This document shows, piece after piece, positions 36,235 through 46,840 of a DNA stretch of 64,000 nt. The notes under the pieces were generated by a model that ran no database searches, was not told the DNA's origin, and was given only the letters and a program-made list of their open reading frames with translations. Source of the stretch: Gloeomargaritales cyanobacterium VI4D9 (GTDB taxonomy: Bacteria > Cyanobacteriota > Cyanobacteriia > Gloeomargaritales > Gloeomargaritaceae). The stretch spans positions 1,587,157 through 1,651,156 of the forward strand of contig OV696605.1 of assembly GCA_927797885.1 (NCBI GenBank), in the 5' to 3' direction. The position numbers were made by a program, and so were the translations under genes. Positions within the stretch are counted from its first letter, which is position 1, and the number at the start of each line of letters is the position of its first letter.

Positions 36235-39200
36235 ATGAATGGAAGAGAAGCAATTTGCCAACAAGCCTTGCAGGCGTTACCTTACCCACTGGTCTGGATC
36301 GAGCAGAAAACGGACGGTACCTATGATGTTCAGAGCCTGAATCCGGCTTGGGAAAAGATTAGCGGGCAGGAGGGGGCTCCCCTAGTGGCAATGGCGGCGG
36401 ACTGTCTGCGCTCCCAAACCCCCCAGGCGCAACCCTGTTTCTGGCAGGGGCAACCCTATTGGGTGGAATGTACCCCGGTATCGGCGACAACGGCGGTGGG
36501 GGTGTGGCTCCCGATGCTGCCGGGGGCGGTGGTGGATGAGGCACCGGTTTTGATCTGGTTGGCGGATACCCAGGGGCACGTCACCTATGTGAACCAGCAG
36601 TGGACGGTGATGACGGGTTGGCCGGTGGCGCGGGCGTTGGGGCACAACTGGTTTGACCTGGTGCATCCGGAGGAACGGGCGACGGTCACGGCGGTTTATC
36701 AGCAGGCAGTGCGGGATGGGGTGCCCTACCAGGTGGATTGTCGGGTGCGTTGTGCGGACAACACCGACCTCTGGCTGGGGTGTATGGGCTACCCCCAACG
36801 CCATCCCCAGGGGCAAGTCATGGGGTTGATTGGCGCCTGTGGGGACATTACCAAGCGCAAACAGGCGGAACAGTTAGCCCAACTACAGGGGGATGCCAAC
36901 CAATTTTTGGTGAAACTCAGCACGGAAATCCTGGAATCCCTGGAAGTAGAGCCGGTGATGCAATGTGCCGTGACCAAACTCCAGCAGTTGTTGGGGGCGG
37001 ATCGGGTGGCAATTACGCCGGTGCGCCCGGATGGGTCGGTCTATTTTGCCGTGGAAGCCCTGAGTGACCCCCAATTCCAGATGCTCCACACCCAAATTCA
37101 GGACCATTGTTTTACGGAACAATACCTGGAACTGTATCGCCGGGGGCGGGTGTTGGCCATTGCGGATGTGGCAACGGCACCGCTGGAAGCCTGTCACCGA
37201 GAGTTACTGCAACGGTTTAGCGTCCAGGCGAACTTGGTCTTGCCGCTCCGCCATCGGGAATCCCTCTGGGGTCTGCTCATCCTGCACCACTGCACCCGTC
37301 CCCATATTTGGCAACAGGGGGAAATTGACCTCGCCCAGCAGGTGGCCAATTACCTGGGGTTGGCGTTGCACCGGGCGGAATTGGTGGAACGGTTGCGCCA
37401 ACAGGAAGCCCGCTACCGGGAGATTGTGGATGCCCAAACCGAACTCATCTGCCGCCATGACCCCCAGGGGAAATTGACCTTTGTCAATCCCGCCCTCTGT
37501 CGTTATCTGGGACAGCCGGCCACGGAAGTGCTCCAACGCTCCCGACAGGAATTGGGCTTGGCGGTGCGGAAACAGCCCCTGCGCCGGGGGAACGGGGAAC
37601 TGGGCTGGGTGGAATGGCAAGCCCAGGAAATTTACAACGACCGGGGCGAACTGGTGGAAATGCAGTGGGTCGGTCGGGATGTCACCGAGGCGCACCAAGT
37701 CCAGCAACGGTTGCAGTTGATGGAAGCGGTGGTGGTCTGTGCCAACGATGGCATTGTCATTACCCAGGGAATGCAGATTGTGTACGCCAATCCTACCTTT
37801 TTGGCGATGACCGGCTATGGCTGGGAGGAAATTCAACGGTTGGGTTTGGGGGAATTGTGCGGTGAAAAAACCGACCTCACCCAGTGGGAATACCTGCAAC
37901 ATTCCCGCCAACAGGGGGCTTCGGTGCGTACCGAATTGGTGCTGTATAACAAACACCATCAGGATTTTTGGGTGGAATTGACGGTGTTATCCCTATCCCA
38001 GTCGGCGGCACAGCCAGATGAGTGGGTGTGGGTGTACCGGGACATCACGGCTCGCAAACGGATGGAAGCCCGTCTGCTCCACGATGCGCTACACGATGCC
38101 CTCACGGGTCTGCCCAACCGGAATTTTTTGATGGACCGCCTGCATCAGGCACACCAGCGGGCGTTGCAGACGGGGACGTACTACGCCGTGTTGTTCGCGG
38201 ATTTAGACCGGTTTAAGTTGGTCAATGACAGCCTGGGGCATACGGTGGGGGATGAAATGCTTCGGCAAGTGGCAGACCGGTTGCGCTCCCAAATGCGACC
38301 AGGGGATATGCTGGCACGGTTGGGGGGGGATGAATTTGTGGTTTTGCTTGAGCCGGTGACGGGGGTGGCGCAGGCGGTGGCGATGGCCGAGGAGTTGTTG
38401 CAACTGTTACGGCATCCCTTTGTGTTGCAGGGACAGGAGTTGGTGGTCAGCACCAGTATTGGCGTGTGTGTGAATGACGACCCGGACTATGACCCCGCCG
38501 ATATTCTCCGCAATGCGGATATTGCCATGTACCGGGTGAAACTGGTGGGACGCTGTGGGGTGGAGGTATTCCGCCCGGGGATGCACGCCCAGATCAAGGG
38601 ACAGTTGGAACTGGAAACGGCTCTACGGCAGGGTTTGGCGCAACGGGAATTGGTCTTGCATTACCAGCCAGTGGTGGATGTGCAACGGGGCAACATTGTT
38701 GGGTTTGAAGCCCTGGTGCGCTGGCAACGGCCAGGGGTGGGGTTGGTGTCGCCGGGGGTGTTTATCCCGGTGGCGGAGGAGTCGGAGTTGATTCACCCCT
38801 TGAGCCAGTGGGTACTGCAGACGGCCTGCGCCCAGTTAGCCCAATGGCGGCAGGTACAACCGGATTTGACCCTGGCGGTGAATGTGTCGGGTCGCTCGTT
38901 CCGCCGGGCCGAGGAATGGGTGGCACAGGTGCGGGAAGTCCTGCAGCAATGGCATTTGCCCCCCCAGGTGTTGGTGCTGGAAGTGACGGAGGGGGTGTTG
39001 ATGGCCGACCCGCAGACGGTGGGACAGGCGTTGAATGCCTTACGCCAGGAGGGGGTGCGGGTGAGTATTGATGATTTTGGCACCGGCTATTCCTCCCTGG
39101 CTCGGTTGCAGGGGTTGCCGGTGGATTGCCTGAAAATTGACCGCTCGTTTATCCAACAAATAACCCAGGGGGGGGATTTGGTGCGGGCGATTCTCACCCT

Positions 39201-39384
39201 GGCCGTGACCCTGGGAAAGGAGGTGGTGGCGGAGGGCATCGAAACCCAGGAACAATTGGCACTCCTACGCAGTTTCAGCCCCGATTCCACCCTTTACGGC
39301 CAGGGGTATTGGTTTGCACCCCCCTTACCCGCAGAGGCGGCTACGGCTCTCCTGCACCAACCCGGGCGTTGGCAACCGACCTGA
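36235..39384 (+). CDS. PAS/GAF sensor protein with GGDEF and EAL domains
   Basis: A 1049-residue c-di-GMP enzyme. In order: a degenerate PAS-like region (1-90), PAS (about 95-210), GAF (about 225-385), two PAS domains (about 388-610), GGDEF (motif at 697-701) and EAL (EAL at 825-827). The GGDEF motif is exact and is preceded by the inhibitory I-site RPGD at 688-691, five residues upstream. The EAL domain keeps EALVRW and DDFGTGYSSL. Both synthase and phosphodiesterase activities are thus possible, and their balance is not predictable. No membrane segment is seen, so the sensor is cytosolic. It lies 50 bp upstream of ugd. Confidence 0.95.
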   Translation: MNGREAICQQALQALPYPLVWIEQKTDGTYDVQSLNPAWEKISGQEGAPLVAMAADCLRSQTPQAQPCFWQGQPYWVECTPVSATTAVGVWLPMLPGAVVDEAPVLIWLADTQGHVTYVNQQWTVMTGWPVARALGHNWFDLVHPEERATVTAVYQQAVRDGVPYQVDCRVRCADNTDLWLGCMGYPQRHPQGQVMGLIGACGDITKRKQAEQLAQLQGDANQFLVKLSTEILESLEVEPVMQCAVTKLQQLLGADRVAITPVRPDGSVYFAVEALSDPQFQMLHTQIQDHCFTEQYLELYRRGRVLAIADVATAPLEACHRELLQRFSVQANLVLPLRHRESLWGLLILHHCTRPHIWQQGEIDLAQQVANYLGLALHRAELVERLRQQEARYREIVDAQTELICRHDPQGKLTFVNPALCRYLGQPATEVLQRSRQELGLAVRKQPLRRGNGELGWVEWQAQEIYNDRGELVEMQWVGRDVTEAHQVQQRLQLMEAVVVCANDGIVITQGMQIVYANPTFLAMTGYGWEEIQRLGLGELCGEKTDLTQWEYLQHSRQQGASVRTELVLYNKHHQDFWVELTVLSLSQSAAQPDEWVWVYRDITARKRMEARLLHDALHDALTGLPNRNFLMDRLHQAHQRALQTGTYYAVLFADLDRFKLVNDSLGHTVGDEMLRQVADRLRSQMRPGDMLARLGGDEFVVLLEPVTGVAQAVAMAEELLQLLRHPFVLQGQELVVSTSIGVCVNDDPDYDPADILRNADIAMYRVKLVGRCGVEVFRPGMHAQIKGQLELETALRQGLAQRELVLHYQPVVDVQRGNIVGFEALVRWQRPGVGLVSPGVFIPVAEESELIHPLSQWVLQTACAQLAQWRQVQPDLTLAVNVSGRSFRRAEEWVAQVREVLQQWHLPPQVLVLEVTEGVLMADPQTVGQALNALRQEGVRVSIDDFGTGYSSLARLQGLPVDCLKIDRSFIQQITQGGDLVRAILTLAVTLGKEVVAEGIETQEQLALLRSFSPDSTLYGQGYWFAPPLPAEAATALLHQPGRWQPT

Positions 39385-39434
39385 GCGTTCCATTGGCGAT
39401 TAAAATTAAAGAAATTCTTGGCGAGGAGTTTGGG

Positions 39435-40793
39435 GTGCAGGTTGCCATCATCGGTACGGGCTATGTGGGGTTGACCACGGGGGTGGCTCTAGCCTATTTA
39501 GGGCATCAGGTGGTGGGGCTGGATGTGGATGCCCAGAAAGTCGCCCGCCTGCAACAGGGGGAAATTCCCATCTATGAACCCCATCTGGCGGAATTACTGC
39601 AACTGACCCGCCCCAACATCACCTTTACCACCGACTATGCCACGGCCATTCCCCCGGCGCAGGTGGTGTTTATTGCCGTTGGTACCCCGTCCCTCCCAGA
39701 TGGCAATCCGGATTTGACCTATGTGCGCCAAGCCGCCCAGGGGGTGGGGTGGCATTTGGGGCAGGCGTTTACCGTGATTGTGAATAAGTCCACCGTGCCC
39801 ATCGGCAGTGGCAACTGGGTGGAAACCCTGATCGAAGAAGCCCTGAAAACCCGTGCCAATCCTGCCGTGCGGTTTGCGGTGGCTTCTAACCCGGAATTTT
39901 TGCGGGAAGGCTCTGCCCTGCACGACACCCTCTATCCTGACCGGGTGGTCCTCGGCACCCAAGACCCCCAAGCCCTGGAAGTGCTCTATACGTTGTACCA
40001 ACCGATTCTGGAACAAACCTTTACCCCGCCCAGTTTTTTGCCCCGACCGGCGGATGTGGCGGCGGTGCCCCTGATCACAGCGGATTTGACCTCGGCGGAA
40101 TTGATTAAATATGCGGCCAATGCGTTTTTGGCGTTGAAAATCAGTTTCATCAATGAAATGGCGCAGTTGGCGGAACGGGTGGGGGCGGATGTGACCCAAA
40201 TTGCCCGGGGGATTGGCTTGGATAAACGGATTGGCAGTCAGTTTTTGCAGGCGGGGATCGGCTGGGGGGGTTCCTGTTTTGGCAAGGATACGGCGGCGCT
40301 GATTGCCACGGCCCGGGATTACGGGTTGGGGATGGGGATCGTCCAGGCCAGCCGGTTGGTGAACGCCCAGCAACGGCAGTGGGTGGTGGAAAAACTCCTG
40401 CACACCCTGAAAATTCTCAAAGGCCGCCGGGTGGGTTTGTTGGGACTGGCGTTTAAGCCCCACACGGATGACCTGCGGGATGCCCCGGCTCTGGACATTG
40501 CCCAGCAGTTGTTAGAACGGGGGGTGGGGGTGCGGGTGCATGACCCGGTGGCCTTACCCCGGGCACAACGGGAATGGCCCAAGCTGGAAGTGCAGTACTG
40601 CGAAGCGGTGGAGACCCTCGCCCAGGACGGTGATGCCCTGGTGCTGGTGACCGATTGGCCCCAGTACCGGAATTTGCCCTGGGAGCATTTGGCAACCCTG
40701 ATGCGCTCCCCCCTGCTGTTGGATGGGCGGAATTTTTTGGACCGGGAACGCTTGCGGCGGGCGGGCTTTACCTACGTGGGGCTGGGACGCTGA
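39435..40793 (+). CDS. ugd: UDP-glucose 6-dehydrogenase
   Basis: Oxidises UDP-glucose to UDP-glucuronate with NAD. 452 residues, starting at GTG 39435 with GAGGAG at 39422-39427. This puts the Rossmann motif ([18 protein letters not shown]) at the N-terminus as in all family members. The longer frame from 39309 overlaps the EAL domain and is not needed. The catalytic Cys is C281 in GGSCFGKD. The C-terminal domain shows [17 protein letters not shown]. The stop overlaps the uxs start (TGATG), so UDP-glucuronate goes straight to the next enzyme in the set. Confidence 0.95.
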   Translation: MQVAIIGTGYVGLTTGVALAYLGHQVVGLDVDAQKVARLQQGEIPIYEPHLAELLQLTRPNITFTTDYATAIPPAQVVFIAVGTPSLPDGNPDLTYVRQAAQGVGWHLGQAFTVIVNKSTVPIGSGNWVETLIEEALKTRANPAVRFAVASNPEFLREGSALHDTLYPDRVVLGTQDPQALEVLYTLYQPILEQTFTPPSFLPRPADVAAVPLITADLTSAELIKYAANAFLALKISFINEMAQLAERVGADVTQIARGIGLDKRIGSQFLQAGIGWGGSCFGKDTAALIATARDYGLGMGIVQASRLVNAQQRQWVVEKLLHTLKILKGRRVGLLGLAFKPHTDDLRDAPALDIAQQLLERGVGVRVHDPVALPRAQREWPKLEVQYCEAVETLAQDGDALVLVTDWPQYRNLPWEHLATLMRSPLLLDGRNFLDRERLRRAGFTYVGLGR

Positions 40794-41728
40794 TGGGGGG
40801 CACGGTCCTGCTCACCGGGGCGGCGGGGTTTGTGGGCAGTCACCTCACGGATCGCCTGGTGCGGGAGGGCTATCGGGTGATTGCGGTGGACAATTGCAGT
40901 ACGGGTTCCTGGGACAATTTAGCCCATTGGGACAACCATCCCCAGGTGCAAAAAATTCAGCACGATGTCATTACCCCATTGGCGGTGACGGAACCCTTGG
41001 ATTGGGTCATGCACTTTGCCAGCCCGGCTTCTCCGCCTAAGTATCTGGGGTTGCCCTTGGCGACGCTACGGGTGAACAGTGAGGGCACCTATCACCTGCT
41101 GGAGTTGGCGCGGCAAAAGGGGGCGCAGTTTTTTTTAGCCAGCACCAGCGAAATCTATGGCGACCCGTTGGAGCATCCCCAGCGGGAGGACTACTGGGGT
41201 CATGTGAACTGTACTGGTCCCCGCAGTGTCTATGACGAGGCAAAACGCTATGCGGAAGCAATGACCTTGGCGTTTCATCGGCAGTACGGTTTATCTGTAC
41301 GGATTATTCGCATTTTCAATACGCATGGTCCCCGGATGGACCCTGATGACGGACGGGTGGTGACCAATTTTATCCAGCAGGCGTTGCGGGGGGAACCCCT
41401 GACGATTTATGGGGACGGCAGTCAGACCCGCAGTTTTCAATATATTGATGACTTGATCGAGGGCATTGTGCGCCTGATGGGGGTGAACTATCCCTACCCG
41501 GTGAATTTGGGCAACCCCGAGGAGTTGACCGTGTTGGCTTTGGCGCAGGTGATTCAGGAATTGACCGGCACCCAATCCCCAATTCACTTTTACCCCTTGC
41601 CCCAGGATGACCCGAAACAACGACGACCGGACATTACCCTCGCCCGCACCAAACTGGATTGGTACCCCCAGGTGGATTTGCGTACCGGCTTGCGGCACAC
41701 GATTGCGGATTTGCGGCGGCGATGTTGA
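40793..41728 (+). CDS. uxs: UDP-glucuronate decarboxylase (UDP-xylose synthase)
   Basis: An SDR-family enzyme that decarboxylates UDP-glucuronate to UDP-xylose. 311 residues, with [14 protein letters not shown] at the N-terminus, the catalytic YDEAK within [12 protein letters not shown], and [17 protein letters not shown] typical of the UXS group. It follows ugd, whose product is its substrate. The ATG at 40793 shares one base with the ugd stop. The last 7 bases overlap galE. The gene set implies that xylose-containing surface glycans are made. Confidence 0.93.
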   Translation: MGGTVLLTGAAGFVGSHLTDRLVREGYRVIAVDNCSTGSWDNLAHWDNHPQVQKIQHDVITPLAVTEPLDWVMHFASPASPPKYLGLPLATLRVNSEGTYHLLELARQKGAQFFLASTSEIYGDPLEHPQREDYWGHVNCTGPRSVYDEAKRYAEAMTLAFHRQYGLSVRIIRIFNTHGPRMDPDDGRVVTNFIQQALRGEPLTIYGDGSQTRSFQYIDDLIEGIVRLMGVNYPYPVNLGNPEELTVLALAQVIQELTGTQSPIHFYPLPQDDPKQRRPDITLARTKLDWYPQVDLRTGLRHTIADLRRRC

Positions 41729-42702
41729 TTCTTGTGACCGGCGGGGCGGGCTATATCGGTAGCCACACCTGCAAAGCCCTGGCGCAGGCGGGTCTAACGC
41801 CTATTGTGCTGGATAATTTTAGTACGGGACACCGTTGGGCAGTCCAGTGGGGGGAGGTGATCCCCGGGGATTTGGCGGATCGGGAATGGCTCCGGGAAGT
41901 GTTCCAAAACCATGACATTCATGCGGTAATCCATTTTGCCGCCAGCATCGAAGCCGGGGAATCCATGCACCGCCCCGATAAGTATTTTCGTAATAATTTT
42001 GTCAATACATTAAATCTGTTGGAAGCCATGGTTGCCAGCGGGGTGAAGACCTGCATTTTTTCCTCTACCTGTGCGATTTATGGGGAACCCCAGTGGTTGC
42101 CCTTGACGGAGAATCATCCCCAAAACCCGGTCAATCCCTATGGGGAATCGAAGCGGGCGATTGAACGGGCGCTCCATTGGTTCAGCCACGCCTATGGGTT
42201 GCGCTATGGGGCGTTGCGGTATTTCAATGCCGCTGGTGCGGATTTAGACGGCACTTTGGGGGAATGTCACGACCCGGAAACCCATTTGATCCCCCGGATT
42301 TTGTTTTCCCTGTTGGGGGGGGAACCGGTGCCGATTTTTGGTACGGATTACGATACGCCGGATGGGACGGCGGTGCGGGATTTTATCCATGTTACGGATT
42401 TGGCGAATGCCCATGTGCGGGCTTTGGATTATGTGCAACAGCAACAGACCAATCTCACGGTGAATTTAGGAACCGGGCGGGGCTATTCGGTGCGGCAGGT
42501 GATCCGCACGGTGGAGCAGGTGACGGGGCAACGGGTGCCGGTGCGGGAGATGGGGCGGCGACCGGGGGATGCCCCCATGCTGGTGGCGGATGTGAGCTTG
42601 GCAAAAGCGTTATTCAATTGGCAACCCCAGTATTCCGACCTGCCCACCATCGTGGCAACCGCCTGGCATTGGCACCGTAAGACCTATGCTAAGGTTGAAT
42701 GA
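41722..42702 (+). CDS. galE: UDP-glucose 4-epimerase
   Basis: Interconverts UDP-glucose and UDP-galactose through a bound NAD. 326 residues, with [14 protein letters not shown] at the start, the Ser/Thr of FSSTCAIYG, the YGESKRAIE catalytic tyrosine and lysine, and [14 protein letters not shown] typical of GalE. The ATG at 41722 lies within the end of uxs, so the three nucleotide-sugar genes form one translational series (ugd-uxs-galE). Confidence 0.95.
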   Translation: MLILVTGGAGYIGSHTCKALAQAGLTPIVLDNFSTGHRWAVQWGEVIPGDLADREWLREVFQNHDIHAVIHFAASIEAGESMHRPDKYFRNNFVNTLNLLEAMVASGVKTCIFSSTCAIYGEPQWLPLTENHPQNPVNPYGESKRAIERALHWFSHAYGLRYGALRYFNAAGADLDGTLGECHDPETHLIPRILFSLLGGEPVPIFGTDYDTPDGTAVRDFIHVTDLANAHVRALDYVQQQQTNLTVNLGTGRGYSVRQVIRTVEQVTGQRVPVREMGRRPGDAPMLVADVSLAKALFNWQPQYSDLPTIVATAWHWHRKTYAKVE

Positions 42703-42746
42703 TTGAGCCATGCCTGCCGTAACGATTCATTCCACCCTGGCAACCC

Positions 42747-43916
42747 ATGACCGAGATGTCCTATTCCCCGCCGGTTAAATCTTCCCGTTTCCCCTTTCGC
42801 AAATGGCTCAAAAAAGCCCAAGTTCCCCTCACCTTGGGGACGGTCGCCCTGCTGATGGTGGCGATTTTGGCGGGGTGGTATTGGTTGGCGGGCTTGGTGA
42901 CCCTATTGTCCGTGCTGTTGACCATCGAACTTTTTTGGGACTCGTTACGGGAGATTTTCCGAGTCGTCCATCCTGAGGAGTCTTCCTTTTTTCTGGGGGG
43001 CGTGACCCTGTTTACCGGGTTTGTGGGGTTCCTGGTGTGGCTTTGGGGGCGGGGGGGACTGCGGGTTGATTGGAATATCGCCTCGGCGTTGGGAGAAAGT
43101 TTGGGGGCGGTGGGACAAATTTTGGTGGCGTTGGTAGCCGCCGTGATTTCCTGGCAACAGTACGTGATTTCTAAAGTATTAACCGAGCAACAAAACCGCA
43201 TTACCCAACAACAGACGATTGATGCCTATTTCCAGGGCATTTCCGAATTGGCTCTGGATGAACAGGGGTTTTTGGAGGACTGGCCCCAGGAACGGATGAT
43301 TGCGGAGGGGCGGACGGCTGCCCTACTCAGCAGTGTGAATGCGGAAGGGAAAGCCAAGGTGGTGCGGTTTTTGTCCATGGCAAAGTTGCTCACCCCCCTC
43401 AAACGGGATCAACGGCTGGGGCGACCGATTTTGGACGGGAATGGTCTCTACCAGGAGGATCGGGAGTTTGGGGAACGGGTGATTGACCTGGAAAATATGC
43501 TGGCGGGGGCGGATTTGAGTGGTACGGATTTGCGCCGGGTGGACTTTAGTAACGCAGATTTGAGCGGCACCAATTTTAGCAATTGCAATCTCAGCCGCAC
43601 CAACTTCGCCATGAGCAACCTCCAGGGTGCCAAATTCACCGGTGCGAACCTCCAGGGGGCGGTTTTTTTCTACGGGGAACCGGAAAAATTGGATTACGCC
43701 AGCCCCTACCAGCCCTGGACGAATGGGGAACGCCCCAATTTCCAGACCGGCGAATTCACCGGAGCGATTGTGGAGGATGCGGATTTCAGCGGCGTTTACA
43801 ACCTATCGGCGGAACAACGGTTTTACCTCTGCTCCTGGGGGGGGGCACGCACCCGCAATACCATCCCCGGCGGTTGTCAGGGCATCCCCAGCAAATTGTA
43901 CCGGGCGGAGGGGTAA
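42747..43916 (+). CDS. Membrane protein with C-terminal pentapeptide repeats
   Basis: 389 residues. Four hydrophobic segments lie in the first 145 (PLTLGTVALLMVAILAGWYW, LVTLLSVLLTIELFW, GGVTLFTGFVGFLVWLWG, VGQILVALVAAVISW). A charged central domain follows. About nine pentapeptide repeats (A-D-L-S-G type) lie at 252-305. A YASPYQPW insert precedes one more repeat set, and the tail has two Cys (YLCSWGG, GGCQG). The pattern is a membrane-anchored beta-helix of unknown function. It lies 44 bp after galE and may be part of that transcript. Confidence 0.85.
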   Translation: MTEMSYSPPVKSSRFPFRKWLKKAQVPLTLGTVALLMVAILAGWYWLAGLVTLLSVLLTIELFWDSLREIFRVVHPEESSFFLGGVTLFTGFVGFLVWLWGRGGLRVDWNIASALGESLGAVGQILVALVAAVISWQQYVISKVLTEQQNRITQQQTIDAYFQGISELALDEQGFLEDWPQERMIAEGRTAALLSSVNAEGKAKVVRFLSMAKLLTPLKRDQRLGRPILDGNGLYQEDREFGERVIDLENMLAGADLSGTDLRRVDFSNADLSGTNFSNCNLSRTNFAMSNLQGAKFTGANLQGAVFFYGEPEKLDYASPYQPWTNGERPNFQTGEFTGAIVEDADFSGVYNLSAEQRFYLCSWGGARTRNTIPGGCQGIPSKLYRAEG

Positions 43917-43960
43917 CGGGGGCTAGGGGAAAATACCATCCTCAGCCGACTAAAATTCCC

Positions 43961-44265
43961 GAGAGTTTCAAGTATAGTTGTTCTGTTTTAGAATGCGACA
44001 CTTTTTAGGTATTTGCAATCGCTCTATCCCTTTCCAGGAGAGGGTTTGTAGGTGAAAGCGAATGTTGCAAACTTGTTTGAAATGACTATAAATGTCGTAT
44101 GGTGATCAACGCCCAAAATCCTTTCAGGGAGATATAGCAGTCCTAAATGAGAATGGAACAGGGGGTCGCAGGGGCACCGCCCCCGTCCTTGGTTCTGGAG
44201 CATTTCTGTTTGTAAGGATTGCTATATGTCCCATGCCAACATTAATAAAGTAAAGTGAAACTCTC
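43961..44265 (+). mobile_element. Family C MITE-like element with 8-bp target duplication; family A nested inside
   Basis: It is bounded by GAGAGTTTCA and TGAAACTCTC, a perfect 10-bp inverted repeat. AAATTCCC occurs immediately on both sides (43953-43960 and 44266-44273), a perfect 8-bp target duplication. A family A element occupies 44133-44226. No transposase frame is present. A shorter relative is at 57631-57743. The rest of 43917-44330 shows nothing else. Confidence 0.8.
44133..44226 (+). repeat. Family A MITE-like repeat nested in family C
   Basis: TATAGCAGTCCTAAATGAG to AAGGATTGCTATA, 94 bp, with core GTCGCAGGGGCACCGCCCCC. It lies between TTTCAGGGAGA and TGTCCCATGCC, where the related element at 57631-57743 has 19 other bases and no family A. 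Confidence 0.85.
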
Positions 44266-44330
44266 AAATTCCCAAGCCGGGAATCTGGGAATCATCATCT
44301 TGGCAACTGTCGGACTCAGTTGCTTAACCC

Positions 44331-44681
44331 CTAAACCGAAGCCACCTTGGGCAGGGTTAAAACCGTCTGTACGGCTTGGTGCAATTGCTGGTACAGTTGA
44401 TCCCGGGTTTGGAAGGTTTCCAAGCGGTGCTGGACTTGCCCATCCCGAATCACCAACAGCGTCGGCAACATCCGCAGGCGGTAACGGTTCGCCAAATGCA
44501 AGCTCTCATCCGCATTCACCGTAAAGACCTGCATTTGTGACCCGTACTGCTCTTGTAATTGAGCCAGCAGGGGTTCAATCAACCGGCACAAACCGCACCA
44601 AGGGGCGGAAAAATGCACAATCACCGGCACGGTCGCCTGCAAAACCTGGGGGGTAAAGTCAGCTTCTGAAATGAGTTTCAC
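44331..44681 (-). CDS. Thioredoxin-like protein with WCGLC active site
   Basis: 116 residues with a complete thioredoxin fold. The redox motif reads W28-C-G-L-C32, so the usual Pro is Leu, which should alter the redox potential. The cis-Pro loop is present (RMLPTLLVI). The N-terminus is the cytosolic type (MKLISEADF) with no signal peptide. Likely a thiol-disulfide reductase of the m/y-like cyanobacterial group. The electron donor is not evident. It stands alone between a repeat block and acs. Confidence 0.88.
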   Translation of the reverse strand: MKLISEADFTPQVLQATVPVIVHFSAPWCGLCRLIEPLLAQLQEQYGSQMQVFTVNADESLHLANRYRLRMLPTLLVIRDGQVQHRLETFQTRDQLYQQLHQAVQTVLTLPKVASV

Positions 44682-44869
44682 GGTAGGAATCCTAACGGGC
44701 GTTTGTAAAGTGTTTTTATGATAACAGGTCAGGGATCAGAGGGCTAGGGGTGGGGATCGCCGCAAATTAAAATTTTTCCTAATGGCAATGATGATTAAAT
44801 CTTTTGTACTAACGGAGCCTATCCCCAAAGTGCGATACCATATTACAAACATGGGCGAAACCGATAGCG

Positions 44870-46840
44870 ATGAGCGATATCCTGATTGAATCCGTATTAC
44901 ACGAACAGCGGCAATTTCCCCCCCCGGCTGGGTTCCGTGCCCAGGCGCGGATTGCATCTTTGGAACAATATCAGCAGTTGTGCGAGCAATTTCAGCGTGA
45001 TCCCCAGGGTTTTTGGGGAGGGCTGGCGGAGCGGGAATTGCACTGGTTTGGGCGGTGGGAACAGGTGTTGGACTGGCAACCGCCCCAGGTGCGCTGGTTT
45101 GTGGGCGGGCAAATTAATTTATCCTACAACTGTTTAGACCGGCATTTGGATACTCCCCGTCGCACGAAACCGGCAATCATCTGGCAGGGGGAACCGGGGG
45201 AGGTGCGGGTGATCACCTATGAACAACTGCATCACGATGTCTGTCAGATGGCGAATGCCCTGAAAGCCCTGGGGGTGCAACGGGGCGACCGGGTGGGGAT
45301 TTATTTGCCCATGATCCCGGAGGCGGCGATGGCGATGTTAGCCTGTGCCCGGATTGGGGCGGCGCATACGGTGGTGTTTGGGGGCTTTAGTGCCCAGGCG
45401 TTGCAGGAACGGCTCCGGGCGGCGCAGGCAAAGGTGGTGGTAACGGCGGACGGGGGATGGCGCAAGGGGGCGGTGGTGCCCCTCAAACCCCAGGTGGATC
45501 AGGCGTTGGCGGCTGGGCAGGTGCCTGCGGTACAGCGGGTGCTGGTGGTGCAGCGGGCGGGGGATTGCCCGATGACCGCCGGGCGGGATGTCTGGTGGCA
45601 TGAACTCCAACCCCAGATGTCCCCGGATTGTCCCGCCGTAGCCTTGGATAGCGAGGAGTTGCTTTTTATTCTCTATACTTCGGGAACGACCGGGAAACCC
45701 AAGGGTATTGTTCATACAACCGCCGGATATAATTTGTACACCCACATGACGACCCAATGGGTGTTTGACCTGCGGGAAGAGGATGTCTATTGGTGTACAG
45801 CGGATGTGGGTTGGATCACGGGGCATAGTTATGTGGTGTATGGTCCCCTGTCCAATGGGGCGACGACCCTGATGTACGAGGGGGCACCCCATGCGGGGAA
45901 TCCCGGCTGTTTTTGGGATGTGATCCAAACCCATCGGGTATCCATTTTTTACACGGCACCGACGGCGATCCGGGCGTTTATCAAGATGGGGGATGAGCAT
46001 CCCCAGGCGCGGGATTTATCCAGCCTGCGGTTGCTGGGCACGGTGGGGGAACCGATTAACCCGGAAGCCTGGATGTGGTACCACCGGGTGATTGGGGGCG
46101 AACGTTGTCCGATTGTGGATACCTGGTGGCAGACGGAGACCGGCGGGATCATGATTGCGCCTTTGCCGGGTGCCACGCCCACCAAACCGGGTTCCGTGAC
46201 TTTGCCTTTGCCGGGGATTCAGGCGCAGGTGGTGGACAGGCGGGGGGAACCGATGCCGGTCAACCAGGGGGGTTATTTGGTGGTCACCCACCCCTGGCCG
46301 GGAATGATGCGGACGGTTTATCAGGATGCGGAACGGTTTCGCCGCACCTACTGGGAGCAAATTCCCCCCCGAGATGGGCAGTATTTTTACTTTGCTGGGG
46401 ATGGGGCGCGCCGGGATGAGGATGGCTATTTTTGGGTGATGGGGCGGGTGGATGATGTGATCAACGTGGCGGGGCATCGGTTGGGGACGATGGAAGTCGA
46501 ATCCGCCCTGGTGTCCCATCCGGCGGTGGCGGAAGCGGCGGTGGTCGGGCGACCGGACGAGATCAAAGGGGAAGCGGTGGTGGCGTTTGTCACCCTAGAA
46601 AGCCATTACCAACCCAGCGATGCCCTCAAACAGGAATTGCTCGATCACGTGGTTAAAGAAATTGGCGCTATTGCCCGTCCCAGTAGTCTCCAGTTTACCG
46701 ATGCCTTGCCCAAAACCCGCTCCGGGAAAATTATGCGCCGGTTACTGCGGGCTTTGGCGGCGGGGGAATCTCCCACGGGCGACATTTCCACCCTGGAGGA
46801 TCAGGGAGTCCTGGAAGCCCTGCGGGATCAGCCCCAGTAG
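44870..46840 (+). CDS. acs: Acetyl-CoA synthetase
   Basis: An AMP-forming ligase making acetyl-CoA from acetate, ATP and CoA. 656 residues with the adenylation motif [19 protein letters not shown], the acetate-pocket region [11 protein letters not shown], and the C-terminal [11 protein letters not shown], whose Lys is a known acetylation control point in this family. The start MSDILIES is at ATG 44870. The 3' end overlaps mraY (opposite strand) by 13 bp. Confidence 0.96.
   Translation: MSDILIESVLHEQRQFPPPAGFRAQARIASLEQYQQLCEQFQRDPQGFWGGLAERELHWFGRWEQVLDWQPPQVRWFVGGQINLSYNCLDRHLDTPRRTKPAIIWQGEPGEVRVITYEQLHHDVCQMANALKALGVQRGDRVGIYLPMIPEAAMAMLACARIGAAHTVVFGGFSAQALQERLRAAQAKVVVTADGGWRKGAVVPLKPQVDQALAAGQVPAVQRVLVVQRAGDCPMTAGRDVWWHELQPQMSPDCPAVALDSEELLFILYTSGTTGKPKGIVHTTAGYNLYTHMTTQWVFDLREEDVYWCTADVGWITGHSYVVYGPLSNGATTLMYEGAPHAGNPGCFWDVIQTHRVSIFYTAPTAIRAFIKMGDEHPQARDLSSLRLLGTVGEPINPEAWMWYHRVIGGERCPIVDTWWQTETGGIMIAPLPGATPTKPGSVTLPLPGIQAQVVDRRGEPMPVNQGGYLVVTHPWPGMMRTVYQDAERFRRTYWEQIPPRDGQYFYFAGDGARRDEDGYFWVMGRVDDVINVAGHRLGTMEVESALVSHPAVAEAAVVGRPDEIKGEAVVAFVTLESHYQPSDALKQELLDHVVKEIGAIARPSSLQFTDALPKTRSGKIMRRLLRALAAGESPTGDISTLEDQGVLEALRDQPQ

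Noticed and set aside
39309-39434. 42-codon N-terminal extension of UDP-glucose dehydrogenase
   Set aside because: It overlaps the EAL domain gene, and the GTG at 39435 with GAGGAG places the Rossmann motif at the N-terminus as expected.
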